Shown here: positions 49,679 to 59,640 of the stretch, in pieces | How positions within the stretch are numbered: the first letter of the stretch is position 1 | How the letters are laid out: each line of letters opens with the position of its first letter | NCBI GenBank assembly: GCA_003132205.1 | Contig: PKWY01000027.1 | Span: 154,340-218,339, forward strand | DNA from: Acidimicrobiaceae bacterium | GTDB lineage: Bacteria; Actinomycetota; Acidimicrobiia; Acidimicrobiales; RAAP-2 | Direction of reading: 5' to 3' | DNA length: 64,000 bases | Program-made: the position numbers and the translations under genes | Notes under the pieces: generated by a model | What the model saw: the letters and a program-made list of their open reading frames with translations, nothing else | The model's database searches: none | What the model was told of the DNA's origin: nothing

Positions 49679-50290
49679 ATCGCAACAGTGCCTGGAGACC
49701 ACCGCGTCAATGATCGCATTCGTGTGGACACCGTTCGTTTGATTGACAATGAGGGTAATCAACGTGGCGTCGTACCGACTCGCGAAGCCTTGGCGTTGGC
49801 CCGAAGCCTCGATCTTGATCTGGTGGAGATCGCGCCTACCGCGCAGCCACCGGTTTGTCGGATCATGGACTACGGAAAGTTCAAGTTCGACGAAGCCCAA
49901 AAGGCCAAAGAGTCGCGTCGAAAGACCCAGAACGTTGGCGTGAAAGAGATGAAGTACCGCCCGAAGATCGGTCCCGGTGACTTCGACACGAAGACGCGCC
50001 TCGTCGAGAAGTTCTTGAACGAAGGTCACAAGGTGAAGATCACGATCATGTTTCGCGGACGCGAATCAGCTCATCCCGAACTGGGAAAGAAGATCCTGGA
50101 CCGGATCGTCGAGAAGTTGACTGACACGGCCAAGGTCGAGTCTGCCCCCAAGCTCGATGGTCGCAACATGATCATGGTGCTCGGACCGGAGAAGAAGGCC
50201 AAGCCCAAGAGCGCTGAGAGTTCGAAAGAAGTACCGAAGGAAGAAGTCGTACCGAGTGTTTCGGTCGAAGTTACGCAAGAGGAGGGCTGA
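49679..50290 (+). CDS. infC: Translation initiation factor IF-3, probable ATC start
   Basis: RVNDRIRVDTVRLIDNEGNQ, DLVEIAPTAQPPVCRIMDYGKFKFDEAQKAKE; AAGGAG-N6-ATC with in-frame TGA at 49673. Confidence 0.95.
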   Translation: MATVPGDHRVNDRIRVDTVRLIDNEGNQRGVVPTREALALARSLDLDLVEIAPTAQPPVCRIMDYGKFKFDEAQKAKESRRKTQNVGVKEMKYRPKIGPGDFDTKTRLVEKFLNEGHKVKITIMFRGRESAHPELGKKILDRIVEKLTDTAKVESAPKLDGRNMIMVLGPEKKAKPKSAESSKEVPKEEVVPSVSVEVTQEEG

Positions 50291-50291
50291 G

Positions 50292-50486
50292 ATGCCGAAG
50301 ATGAAGACAGACAGTGGCGCGAAGAAGCGCATCAAGGTCACGGGCAGCGGCAAGTTGCGCCGTGGCAAGGCGTTCCGTGGTCACCTCATGGAGAAGAAGT
50401 CGTCGGTGCGGGCTCGTCGCCTCGGACGCGAGACTGACATCTCGCCGGCGATCGAGAAGAAGATCAAGCGAATGATGGGCCTGTAG
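50292..50486 (+). CDS. rpmI: 50S ribosomal protein L35
   Basis: MPKMKTDSGAKKRIKVTGSGKLRRGKAFRGHLMEKKS. Confidence 0.97.
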   Translation: MPKMKTDSGAKKRIKVTGSGKLRRGKAFRGHLMEKKSSVRARRLGRETDISPAIEKKIKRMMGL

Positions 50487-50513
50487 AGAGCGAATGAGGA
50501 GAGAGGAACTGAC

Positions 50514-50873
50514 ATGGCACGAGTAAAGAGGGCGGTCAACGCCAAGAAGCACCACAAGGCGATTTTGGAAGAAGCGAAGGGTTACTACGGTGACCGCAGC
50601 CGCACCTTCCGCGCCGCAAACCAGGCAGTCCAGCACGCGGGCGTGTACGCATTCCGCGACCGCCGCGCGCGCAAGGGCGAGATGCGCCGTCTTTGGATCC
50701 AGCGGATCAACGCCGGCACCCGCGCCCACGGCCTCAGCTACAGCCGTTTCATTGCCGGCCTGAATGCTGCCGGCATCGAAGTCGACCGTCGCATGTTGGC
50801 GGAGCTCGCCGTGAACGACAACGCCGCCTTCTCGGCCATTGTTGCTCAGGCCAATGCCGCATTGACGAAGTAG
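50514..50873 (+). CDS. rplT: 50S ribosomal protein L20
   Basis: [39 protein letters not shown]. Confidence 0.98.
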   Translation: MARVKRAVNAKKHHKAILEEAKGYYGDRSRTFRAANQAVQHAGVYAFRDRRARKGEMRRLWIQRINAGTRAHGLSYSRFIAGLNAAGIEVDRRMLAELAVNDNAAFSAIVAQANAALTK

Positions 50874-50891
50874 GTCGTCCTGATCGAGGCG

Positions 50892-51710
50892 TTGGGGTCG
50901 TCACACCAGCGAGTGCGTCGGCTCCGACGCCTCATTCAGAAGCGCTCCCTGCGCTGGAGCGAAGGAGTCTGCGTCCTCGAAGGACCCGATCTCATCGACG
51001 CGGCTCTGGAAGCCGGCGTTGAATTTGAGGCGGTCTACGTCGACGCCGCGGCGTCGAGCGACTCGGTCGCTGAGACCGTTCGAAGGGCGCAGGCCTCGCG
51101 GATCCGGGTATTCAGCCTCGGCGAGGGCGTTCTCGAGAAGGTCGCCGACGCCCAGAGTCCTCAACCGATCCTCGCGTCCGTGCGGTTCCCGGTGGTCGAC
51201 GTCCACGATATTGCGGTCGAGGGACTCGTCGTGATCCTGCACGACGTTCGCGATCCGGGCAACGCCGGGACGATCATTCGATCGGCCGACGCCGGCGGGG
51301 CGACGGCAGTGGTGATCACTGGCCAGTCCGTGGACCCGTTCAACCCGAAGACCCTGCGGGCCACCGCGGGCTCGATCTTCCATCTGCCGGTTGCCGTGGC
51401 TTCGCTCGAGGATGCGCTGGACCACTTCAAACGGGGTGGGGCCCAGATCTACGCGGCCGTCGTGCGGGGTGCGGCGAGCTACCGCAGCATTGATTTCTCC
51501 AAGCCCACGGTGGTGGTGATTGGCAATGAAGCCACCGGGCTTGATGATCCGTCGATTGAGCTGTGCGACGCTTCGCTCACCATACCCATGGCGGGGCGAA
51601 GCGAGTCGTTGAACGCAGCCATCGCCGCGTCGCTCATCGTGTTTGAAGCGCTCCACCAGCGAAGTGACGCCACCCCCATATCGACACCTCGTAGCCTTGA
51701 AGAGTTATGA
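50892..51710 (+). CDS. SpoU-family RNA methyltransferase
   Basis: LHDVRDPGNAGTIIRSADAGGATAVV, VIGNEATGLDD, IPMAGRSESLNAAIAASLIVFEAL. Confidence 0.93.
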   Translation: MGSSHQRVRRLRRLIQKRSLRWSEGVCVLEGPDLIDAALEAGVEFEAVYVDAAASSDSVAETVRRAQASRIRVFSLGEGVLEKVADAQSPQPILASVRFPVVDVHDIAVEGLVVILHDVRDPGNAGTIIRSADAGGATAVVITGQSVDPFNPKTLRATAGSIFHLPVAVASLEDALDHFKRGGAQIYAAVVRGAASYRSIDFSKPTVVVIGNEATGLDDPSIELCDASLTIPMAGRSESLNAAIAASLIVFEALHQRSDATPISTPRSLEEL

Positions 51711-52780
51711 CCACGTCTCCGCTCGCCAACCTCGCCACCCAAACCACCGAGCTTCTCGCCGCCGTCCACGCACTCTCGACGTTTGAGGCCTTGCGCGAGG
51801 CGGAGCCCTTCATCACCGGCAAGCGTTCGATTCTCTCAACCCTTCAGAAGTCTCTCGGGGGACTCGAGCCCGAAGCGCGACGTGCCGCCGGAGCCCAGCT
51901 CCAAGAGGCTCGCCGAACGGTCGAAGCGGCGTTGGAGATTCGGCGTTCGGAGCTGGCGCTCGCCGCTCGCGCCGAGCTTCTTGAGTCTGACCGGCTTGAC
52001 CTCGGTGACGTCGTCGTGAGCGCCGTTCGTTGGCCCGCATCGGTGGGCCACCCGAGCCTCGTCGCGTCGACCCAACGCGAGCTCGAAGACGTCTTCATCG
52101 CCATGGGTTTCACCGTTTCGGATGGCCCCGAGGTCGAGAGTGACTGGTACAACTTCGAAGCGCTGAATATTCCTCCGGCTCATCCGGCCCGGGGGATGTG
52201 GGACACCTTCTACGTCGAGATGGGCGAACCCGAGACGGTGGTGCTGCGCACCCACACGTCACCCACCCAGATTCATTTGATGGAGGGTGCGGTCGAGAAC
52301 GGCTCGTTGCCGATCCATTCGGTCATGCCCGGTCGCTGCTACCGACGCGACACGCCCGATGCCCGGCACCTCGCGACGTTCCACCAGATCGAAGGATTGG
52401 TCGTCGACCGCGGCATCACCTTCGCCGACCTCGCAGGCGTCATCGAAACCTTCACGCGCAAGTACTTCGGTCCGGATATCTCGTCGAGGCTACGACCGGC
52501 GTTCTTCCCGTTCACCGAGCCTTCGGCGGAGTTCGAAATCACGTGCACCATCTGTCGGGGTGAAGGATGTCGAACGTGCTCGCACACCGGCTGGATCGAA
52601 CTTGGTGGATGCGGGATGCTGGATCCGGCGGTATTCGAGGCGGTCGGCATTGATGGCGACGAGTGGAGCGGATTCGCGTTCGGCTTCGGCATAGAACGTT
52701 GCGTGCAGATGCGCCATCAAATCGCCGACATGCGAGCGTTGATTGAGAATGACGTCCGATTCCTAAGGCAGTTCTCGTGA
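51707..52780 (+). CDS. pheS: Phenylalanyl-tRNA synthetase alpha subunit
   Basis: FTVSDGPEVESDWYNFEALNIPPAHPARGMWDTFYV, GFAFGFGIERCVQMRHQIADMR. Confidence 0.97.
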   Translation: MTTSPLANLATQTTELLAAVHALSTFEALREAEPFITGKRSILSTLQKSLGGLEPEARRAAGAQLQEARRTVEAALEIRRSELALAARAELLESDRLDLGDVVVSAVRWPASVGHPSLVASTQRELEDVFIAMGFTVSDGPEVESDWYNFEALNIPPAHPARGMWDTFYVEMGEPETVVLRTHTSPTQIHLMEGAVENGSLPIHSVMPGRCYRRDTPDARHLATFHQIEGLVVDRGITFADLAGVIETFTRKYFGPDISSRLRPAFFPFTEPSAEFEITCTICRGEGCRTCSHTGWIELGGCGMLDPAVFEAVGIDGDEWSGFAFGFGIERCVQMRHQIADMRALIENDVRFLRQFS

Positions 52781-55251
52781 GGATCTCGCTCTCGTGGCTG
52801 CGCGAATTCGTGGAGTTGGACGAGTCCGCTGAGGAGCTTCGTCTCGTTCTGGATGACCTTGGACTCGTGGTCGAGGGAATCGAACACGTCGGTGAAGGCC
52901 TGGGCGACGTGATCGTCGCGCGCATCGACGAGATTCGCGCCATCGAAGGGGCTGACCGGGTCCGCCTCGTCGTGGTCGATGCCGGAAACGGACCCTTGGA
53001 GATCGTCTGCGGGGCGACCAATTTTGCGTTGGGCAATCATGTTCCGTTGGCTCCGGTGGGAGCAATCCTGCCGGGCGGCTTCGTGATCGCGGAGCGAAAG
53101 ATGCGCGGTGTGACGTCGAACGGGATGCTCTGTTCTTCGCGGGAGTTGGGTCTCAGTGACGACCATGCGGGGCTCATGATCCTCGACGATCTGATCACGC
53201 CCCGGGTCGGGCAGGGCCTGCTCGAAGCGCTCTCGCTTACGCCGGACATCGTCTTCGATATCTCGGTCGAAGGCAATCGTCCCGACGCGTGGTCGGTCGC
53301 CGGCGTCGCACGCGACCTGGCGACTCGCTTGGGTCGCCCGCTCAGCTCACCGCCGCTCGCGCAACCTGACGCTGGAGAGAGCAGCTCGCCATTCGCGTCG
53401 GCCGGGATCGACGCACCCGATCTCTGCGGGCGCCTGACCGTGTCGGTGCTTCGCGGTGTGAAGGTTGGACCGTCCCCGTCTTGGATTGCCCAGCGGCTTC
53501 AGACCGCCGGCATGCGCCCTATTTCGAACGTTGTTGACGCCTCCAACTTGGTGATGCTCGAGCTCGGGCAACCTACCCACCCCTACGACGCGTCGTCGGT
53601 GGCTGGGCGGACCCTGCGGGCGCGCCGGGCTCGAAGCGGCGAGGTCCTCACCACTCTTGACGGCGTCCAGCGCGAGCTGGCCAAGGCCGGGCGCGGACTT
53701 GGCGACACCGGAGAGGACTGCGTGATCGTCGACGGCGATGATCGCGTGCTCGGTCTCGCCGGCATCATGGGCGGTGCGTCGAGCGAGATCAACGACGCAA
53801 CGACCGACGTGCTCCTCGAGGCGGCGTTCTTCGACCCCATGACGATTGCTCGAAGCTCGAAGCGTCATTCGCTTCGAAGCGAAGCGTCCAACCGCTTCGA
53901 GCGCGGCGTCGATCCCCAGTTGGCGCTTCGCGCGGCCGCTCGCTTCGTAGAGATCCTTCGAGAGAGTGTTCCTTCCCTGCAATGGATGGCGGACCCGCTC
54001 GACGTATGGGGCGAGACGCCGCATGTCCCCACGGTGGTGCTACGTCCGAGCGACGTGGAGCGCGCTCTGGGCATCTCGCTTTCGCACGCCGAGGTCTCGA
54101 GGATTCTCGAAGGGTTGGGTTTCGCGACCCGCCTCGATCGAGATCAGATCTCGGTCGTTCCTCCGAGCGCGCGACTGGATATTCGTAGCGGCGCCGCCGG
54201 CCGTGCCGACGTGATCGAGGAGATCGCCCGCCTCTACAGTTACCGCCGGCTGCCGCGTCGAACCCCTTCCTGGCCCGAGCCCGGCGGCCTCACCGACCGC
54301 CAGAAGCTTCGTCGCCACGTGCGCGACGTCATCGTCGACCTCGGGGCCTTCGAGGCGTGGACGCCCACGCTCGGCAGCGACGCGGACTTCGACTTCGTGC
54401 ACCCGGGGACCGAGCGCGTTCGAGTCACGAACCCACTGGCTTCGGACGAGTCGGTCCTTCGAGCGACGATGATCCCTGGTCTCGCCAGGGCTTGGGGGAG
54501 GAACGTCGAGCGCGGCACGGGTGACGTCGTCCTTGGAGAGATTGGGATGGTCTTCAGCCACCCGCTGGCGACCGAGAATCCCCGCACCACCAAGGGTGGC
54601 GCCGGGGGATTGGTGGCCCTGCAGCTTCCGGTGGAGACCGAGCACCTCACCGTCGTCCTCGGTCGCGACGATGACGACGCCACGACGGCCGTTGCGTTCT
54701 GGGCGGTTCTCGCGGATCGCCTGGGTCTCGCGGACGTGGTCGTGCGAAGCGACGAGTCGGCGCCGCGGGCCTTTCATCCGACACGGTCCGCGTCGCTGGT
54801 CGACCGCGCTTCAGGCGCCACGCTCGGACACGTGGGAGAAATCGATGACCAGCTCCTAGGACAGCTGGCGCCGTCCGCGAACGCGCGCCGTCTGGGCGTG
54901 ATCGATGTCGACCTCGACGTCCTGTGCGACCCCTCGCTCGCGACGCGTGTGAGCCATCTCGCTGAGGTCCCGAGCCGGTATCCAAGCGCGGTGATTGACC
55001 TCGCCTTCGTCACCCCTTCGAGCGTTCACGCTCAAGACCTCGCCTTCGCTCTTCGATCGACGTCCGAGCTCGTCGAGGACGTTGAGCTGTTCGACGTGTA
55101 CCTGGACGCGAGCCTGCCCGCGGGCACCCGCAGCCTGGCCTTCAACATCCGCTTCAGCTCCGACGAGCGAACATTGAGCGAAGGCGAGGTCGTTGGCGCC
55201 CGCGAAGCGCTCATCGCGACGGGCGCGACCCTTGGCGCGGTGCTGCGCTAG
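52777..55251 (+). CDS. pheT: Phenylalanyl-tRNA synthetase beta subunit
   Basis: MRISLSWLREFVELD, CGATNFALGNHVPLAPVGAILPGG, ISNVVDASNLVMLELGQPTHPYD, SLRSEASNRFERGVDP. Confidence 0.97.
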   Translation: MRISLSWLREFVELDESAEELRLVLDDLGLVVEGIEHVGEGLGDVIVARIDEIRAIEGADRVRLVVVDAGNGPLEIVCGATNFALGNHVPLAPVGAILPGGFVIAERKMRGVTSNGMLCSSRELGLSDDHAGLMILDDLITPRVGQGLLEALSLTPDIVFDISVEGNRPDAWSVAGVARDLATRLGRPLSSPPLAQPDAGESSSPFASAGIDAPDLCGRLTVSVLRGVKVGPSPSWIAQRLQTAGMRPISNVVDASNLVMLELGQPTHPYDASSVAGRTLRARRARSGEVLTTLDGVQRELAKAGRGLGDTGEDCVIVDGDDRVLGLAGIMGGASSEINDATTDVLLEAAFFDPMTIARSSKRHSLRSEASNRFERGVDPQLALRAAARFVEILRESVPSLQWMADPLDVWGETPHVPTVVLRPSDVERALGISLSHAEVSRILEGLGFATRLDRDQISVVPPSARLDIRSGAAGRADVIEEIARLYSYRRLPRRTPSWPEPGGLTDRQKLRRHVRDVIVDLGAFEAWTPTLGSDADFDFVHPGTERVRVTNPLASDESVLRATMIPGLARAWGRNVERGTGDVVLGEIGMVFSHPLATENPRTTKGGAGGLVALQLPVETEHLTVVLGRDDDDATTAVAFWAVLADRLGLADVVVRSDESAPRAFHPTRSASLVDRASGATLGHVGEIDDQLLGQLAPSANARRLGVIDVDLDVLCDPSLATRVSHLAEVPSRYPSAVIDLAFVTPSSVHAQDLAFALRSTSELVEDVELFDVYLDASLPAGTRSLAFNIRFSSDERTLSEGEVVGAREALIATGATLGAVLR

Positions 55252-55287
55252 GGAGTTCCGGTTCAGCGTCTGGGATAGTTTGAACTG

Positions 55288-55989
55288 GTGATCGAGTTCG
55301 TTCCCCTTCCCGAGCAAGGTCGCCGGTTCACGACCCTGATCCCCGTTCGATTGAGCGATACGAATCCCGCGGGCGCTTTACGGCTCGACGGAATCGCGCG
55401 CTACCTGCAGGACGTGGCGACCGACGACTGGGACGATACGGGAATTGTCTCGAGTGACACCTGGGTGGTGCGCCGCACGACCATGCGCCGCACGACCGAC
55501 GCGTGGCCGATGCTGAAGGACAACCTCTCGCTCACCACGTGGTGCGGGGGAGTAGGGGCTGCGTGGGCGGAGCGCAGAACGGACATCTCGGTGGACGGGA
55601 CCGTCCTCGTGGAGGCCGTGGCGCTGTGGGTGCCCGTTGATCATTCGGGTCATCCCGTTCGCGTGCGGCCGCTCTTCTACGAGGTCTACGGCGACGCGGT
55701 GCGCGGACGCAAGGTCTCGGGGCGCGTGACGATCACGAGCCCGCCACCCGACGCGACCAAACGGCCATGGCCGCTTCGAAGGGCGGACCTGGACATCGTG
55801 GGTCACGTCAACAATGCGGCGGTGTGGCAGGCGGTGAGCGAGGTGGTCGATGTGCCGGTTTCGATGGTGGAGGTGATCCATCACGGACCGGTGGAAGCCG
55901 GCCACGAAGTCAGCCTGGTGCGGGCCCCCGGAGCCCTGTGGCTACTCGTTGATGACGAGGTTCGCGTCGGCGCCCAGTATTGGCTCTAG
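55288..55989 (+). CDS. Acyl-ACP thioesterase-like (hotdog) protein
   Basis: VRLSDTNPAGALRLDGIARYLQDVATDDWDD; DIVGHVNNAAVWQAV. Confidence 0.75.
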   Translation: MIEFVPLPEQGRRFTTLIPVRLSDTNPAGALRLDGIARYLQDVATDDWDDTGIVSSDTWVVRRTTMRRTTDAWPMLKDNLSLTTWCGGVGAAWAERRTDISVDGTVLVEAVALWVPVDHSGHPVRVRPLFYEVYGDAVRGRKVSGRVTITSPPPDATKRPWPLRRADLDIVGHVNNAAVWQAVSEVVDVPVSMVEVIHHGPVEAGHEVSLVRAPGALWLLVDDEVRVGAQYWL

Positions 55990-56850
55990 GCCTTTGGTCG
56001 ACACCTTGCTGCTCGTCGCGAAGATCGAGCCGATCAGCACCAGCGGAAATCCAAGGATGATCCCGATGGTGAGCGGCTCGTTCAAGATGATGACGCCCAA
56101 GATTACGGCGAGCGCGGTGTTGACGTAGGGAACCACCGTCGCGCGGGTCGAGCCAACCTCTTTGATGAGCTCGAAGAAGGTGAGAAACGCACCGCACGTG
56201 CAGACCACCGAAAGGGCGGCGACGCAACTGACCGTCTCGCCAGAGATGTGTGACGGCCAGTGCGCGATGCTCCACGGTATCCAGCAGACGGCGACGAGAG
56301 TGGCGGCGCCGGCGACGACCGCGGTTCCAGGCACGTGGGTCAGTTTGGTGGCGAGGATGATCGGCCCGATGGTGTAACCCAGGCACACGATCATGAGGAG
56401 GCCAATCCACGTGATCGAGCCGCCGTTCAAGTCGAGGCCCACGAGCAGAGCGACCCCGAGCGCCCCGACGAGCAGCCCGGCGTAGCGGCGCGGGCTGATG
56501 TGATCCTCGGTCCGGCGGATCCTCTGAGCGAGAACCGAGAACAGGGGGACGGCGCAGATCAACAAGCTGGTGAGCGAACTGGTGAGGTGCTGCTCAGCGC
56601 TCGCCATGAAGTACCAGGGAATCCCGAACTCCACCGCGCCGAAGATCGCGATCCATTTGAAGTTCCTCACCAAATCAGGGAGTTGCTTTCGCCATGCGAC
56701 CAGAGGCAAGAGAAGGATTGCCGCGGGTCCGGTCCTGCCGAGCACTAGGACCCCGGGGTCGAGCTGGCGAACGGCGATGCGGATGAGCAGGTACGGAATG
56801 CCCCAAAACACGGCCATGCCCGTGAAAAGGAACCACCCGCGCCGCGACAT
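55942..56850 (-). CDS. EamA/DMT-superfamily transporter
   Basis: About 10 TM; MAVFWGIPYLLIRIAV, VEFGIPWYFMASAEQHLTSSLTSLL, INEPLTIGIILGFPLVLIG. Confidence 0.85.
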   Translation of the reverse strand: MSRRGWFLFTGMAVFWGIPYLLIRIAVRQLDPGVLVLGRTGPAAILLLPLVAWRKQLPDLVRNFKWIAIFGAVEFGIPWYFMASAEQHLTSSLTSLLICAVPLFSVLAQRIRRTEDHISPRRYAGLLVGALGVALLVGLDLNGGSITWIGLLMIVCLGYTIGPIILATKLTHVPGTAVVAGAATLVAVCWIPWSIAHWPSHISGETVSCVAALSVVCTCGAFLTFFELIKEVGSTRATVVPYVNTALAVILGVIILNEPLTIGIILGFPLVLIGSIFATSSKVSTKGLEPILGADANLVINE

Positions 56851-56878
56851 GGCCCCATTCTAGCGTCGATGCTTTCTT

Positions 56879-56914
56879 TTGCACTTTTGTGTCTTCATGT
56901 GCATAAAATGGCAT
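56879..56914 (+). promoter_or_regulatory. Promoter with candidate ArgR (ARG-box-like) sites
   Basis: TGCATAAAATGGCA (56900-56913) overlapping TAAAAT -10 (56904-56909) with ATG 6 nt downstream; upstream TTGCACTTTTGTG. Confidence 0.45.
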
Positions 56915-56915
56915 C

Positions 56916-57932
56916 ATGCGTATCGGAATTGTTGGAGCAACCGGTTATGCCGGACTAGAGGTTCTTCGCCTCTCGGCGGCGCACCCCGATCTTGAGGTCG
57001 TGATGGCGACGGGTGAATCCAATGCCGGCAAGAAGGTCGCCGCGCTCGCGCCGGCCCTCGCTGGTCTGTATCGCGACCTCACGTTCTCAAAGACGTCGGA
57101 CGTGCTCCAAGCCGAGCTCGACGTCGCATTCCTGGCGTTGCCGCACGGGCACAGCCAAGGTCTCGTTCCCACGCTGCTCGAGCGCGGCGTGCACGTCGTC
57201 GACCTCGGTGCGGACTACCGGCTGAAGAGCGCATCTGACTACCTCGACTGGTACGGAGAGGTGCACACGTCCGAGCAGCTGCTCGCCCTCTCGGTGTACG
57301 GTCTCGTCGAACGCCACCGCGCCGAGCTCGCGGGCGCCAGGTTGATCGCCGTGCCCGGCTGTTACCCGACCGCGAGTGCTCTGGCGCTCGGGCCGTTTCT
57401 TGATCGCGACGTGGTGGCCAAGCAGGGGATCGTCGTGAACGCCCTCAGCGGGGCGTCGGGGGCCGGCCGGGCCACTAGCGACCGCCTTCACTTCTCACGA
57501 CTCTCTTCGAACGCCGAGGCGTACGGGCTGCTGAACCATCGCCACACCATCGAGATCCAGCAGGAGATCGGTGGGGAACTCCTGTTCACCCCTCACCTGG
57601 TCCCGACGAGCCGGGGCATGTTGGTGAGCGCCTACGCCCGGACGACGTCCGCGAAGTTTGCCTCGGCTGACGCCATGAAGATGCTTCGCGAAACGTACGA
57701 GGACGATCCCTTCGTCGTGGTGGTCGACGAACCACCGACGTTGAAGGACCCGGTGGGGAGCAACCTCTGCTTCGTGAGCGCTCGGGTTGATCAGCGCACC
57801 GGTTGGCTCGTGGCGATGAGCTCGCTCGACAACCTGATCAAGGGAGCGGCGGGCCAGGCAATTCAGGCGTGGAACGTCGCGTCGGGCCGCGACGAGACGC
57901 TCGGGCTGCCGCTGAGCGGCGTGACGCCGTGA
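56916..57932 (+). CDS. argC: N-acetyl-gamma-glutamyl-phosphate reductase
   Basis: IGIVGATGYAGLEVLRL, LPHGHSQ, VPGCYPTASALALGP, GASGAGR, HRHTIEIQQEI. Confidence 0.97.
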   Translation: MRIGIVGATGYAGLEVLRLSAAHPDLEVVMATGESNAGKKVAALAPALAGLYRDLTFSKTSDVLQAELDVAFLALPHGHSQGLVPTLLERGVHVVDLGADYRLKSASDYLDWYGEVHTSEQLLALSVYGLVERHRAELAGARLIAVPGCYPTASALALGPFLDRDVVAKQGIVVNALSGASGAGRATSDRLHFSRLSSNAEAYGLLNHRHTIEIQQEIGGELLFTPHLVPTSRGMLVSAYARTTSAKFASADAMKMLRETYEDDPFVVVVDEPPTLKDPVGSNLCFVSARVDQRTGWLVAMSSLDNLIKGAAGQAIQAWNVASGRDETLGLPLSGVTP

Positions 57933-58720
57933 AGCGCCTTGTCGTAAAGATCGGGGGGCACGCGTTGGACTCGCTCGGTCCCGACTCGGTGCTGCTGTCG
58001 GACCTCGCGATGGACATCGTGCAACTTTCGAACGCCGGAACCAAGGTGGCCTTGGTCCACGGCGGCGGGCCCCAGATCGCCGACCTGCTGAAGACCGTAG
58101 GTGTCGAGAGCAGGTTCCACGAGGGGCTTCGCATCACCGACCACGTCACCATGGGCTACGTCGCGATGGCCCTCGGGCACGTCAATTTACTGATCACCGC
58201 CGCCCTCAACAGGTCGGGACTCGCGAGCGTGGGCCTCTCGGGGGCTGACGGGAGCCTCTTCTGCTCCACGTCGCTCGGCGAGCCGTGGCTGCGCGCCGGC
58301 GCCACGCCGAGCGTGCGCACCGAGGTCGTGACGACGTTGTGGGCGAGCGGCTTCAGCCCGGTGATCAGCTCGATCGCTGTCGACGCGTCGGGCGAACTCG
58401 TGAACTGCAATGCCGATACCGCGGCGGGCGCCCTCGCGGGCGCCCTCGGGGCCGACGCGCTCGTGCTGCTGAGCGATGTCGATCAGTTGAGGGCCGACGC
58501 CGACGACCCGGCGTCCGCTCTCGAAAGGGTCACCGCCGACGAGGTGCGACAGCTCATCGCGTCGGGCGCCGCACGAGACGGCATGCGCCCGAAGATGATC
58601 GCCGCCCTCGACGCGCTCAGCGCCGGCGCGTCGCGGATCATCATGGCGAACGGGACTCGTCGCCACTCCCTACGGGACGCGCTCAGTTCGTCGGTAGCCA
58701 CGACCGAGGTGCTGGTGTGA
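57929..58720 (+). CDS. argB: Acetylglutamate kinase
   Basis: VVKIGGHALD, VHGGGPQIADLL, GLRITDHVTM, GMRPKMIAALDAL; GTG 57929. Confidence 0.94.
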   Translation: MKRLVVKIGGHALDSLGPDSVLLSDLAMDIVQLSNAGTKVALVHGGGPQIADLLKTVGVESRFHEGLRITDHVTMGYVAMALGHVNLLITAALNRSGLASVGLSGADGSLFCSTSLGEPWLRAGATPSVRTEVVTTLWASGFSPVISSIAVDASGELVNCNADTAAGALAGALGADALVLLSDVDQLRADADDPASALERVTADEVRQLIASGAARDGMRPKMIAALDALSAGASRIIMANGTRRHSLRDALSSSVATTEVLV

Positions 58721-59640
58721 GCAGGCACTTCATGACGGTTGAGGAGCGGTCTTCGAGCGAGCTCGCGAGGATCTACGAGTTGGCGCGCTCGCCCTTCGAT
58801 GACGAGACGCTCAAGGGCCAGGGCGTGGCGCTCATCTTTGAGCGGCCCAGCCTTCGCACGCGCGCGTCGAGTTCGTCGGCGGTGCACGAATTGGGCGGTT
58901 ACGCCACGTTCTTCAGTGACGAGGAGATCGGGCTCGAGAGCCGCGAATCGGCCGAGGACGTCGGGCGAACCCTCGCCCAGATGTACGCGATCTGCGCGAT
59001 GCGGGTGCGCAGCCACGCCGTGTTCAACCGCATGCGAATCGCGACCGGCGACCAGATGTCGCTTGTCAATCTCTTGAGCGACGTGGCCCATCCCACGCAG
59101 GCGGTGGCGGACGTGCTCACCATCGCCGAGAGGTTCACTGACGGCGACGTCGCCAAGCTCGCCGGTCTGGAGGTCGCCTACGTGGGCGACGCCACCAACG
59201 TGACTCGTTCGCTCGCCGTTGCCTTGCTGCGTCTCGGCGTGAACGTCACGGTGGGCGCTCCCGAGGGCTACCAGCTGATCGCCGGCGGCGACGAGGATCC
59301 CGGCGCGGTGACCGGCGGTGGGACACTGCGCCTCACCGACTCTCCTACGCAAGCCCTGCGCGAGGCGGACGTGGTCTACACCGACGCGTGGGTCTCGATG
59401 GGGTTCGAAGGCCAGACCGCGCGTCGCCGTGAGGACTTGGCTCCCTTCCGCGTCGACGAGTCCTTGATGAAGTTCGCCAAGCGAGATGCCGTGGTGCTGC
59501 ACTGCCTGCCGGCCCATCGTGGTGACGAGATAAGCAATGAAGTTCTCGACAGTGAGAAGTCACTCGTGTGGCGCCAAGTATTCCATCGGCGCTCGGCAAT
59601 GCTGGGCGTGCTGCGCTGGATAAAAGAGGAAGAAAAATGA
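58717..59640 (+). CDS. argF: Ornithine carbamoyltransferase
   Basis: FERPSLRTRASSS, LLSDVAHPTQAVADVLTI, YVGDATNVTRSLAVAL, LHCLPAHRGDEISNEVL. Start set at GTG 58717. Confidence 0.95.
   Translation: MSRHFMTVEERSSSELARIYELARSPFDDETLKGQGVALIFERPSLRTRASSSSAVHELGGYATFFSDEEIGLESRESAEDVGRTLAQMYAICAMRVRSHAVFNRMRIATGDQMSLVNLLSDVAHPTQAVADVLTIAERFTDGDVAKLAGLEVAYVGDATNVTRSLAVALLRLGVNVTVGAPEGYQLIAGGDEDPGAVTGGGTLRLTDSPTQALREADVVYTDAWVSMGFEGQTARRREDLAPFRVDESLMKFAKRDAVVLHCLPAHRGDEISNEVLDSEKSLVWRQVFHRRSAMLGVLRWIKEEEK

Noticed and set aside
53851-53890. Cluster of CGAAGC/GCTTCG repeats that could form a hairpin
   Set aside because: Inside pheT, encoding the conserved Ser/Arg-rich SKRHSLRSEASNRFERG stretch; explained by coding.
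58285-58716. N-terminal extension of the argF ORF
   Set aside because: Lies in argB in another frame and is Arg-rich; OTC begins at GTG 58717.
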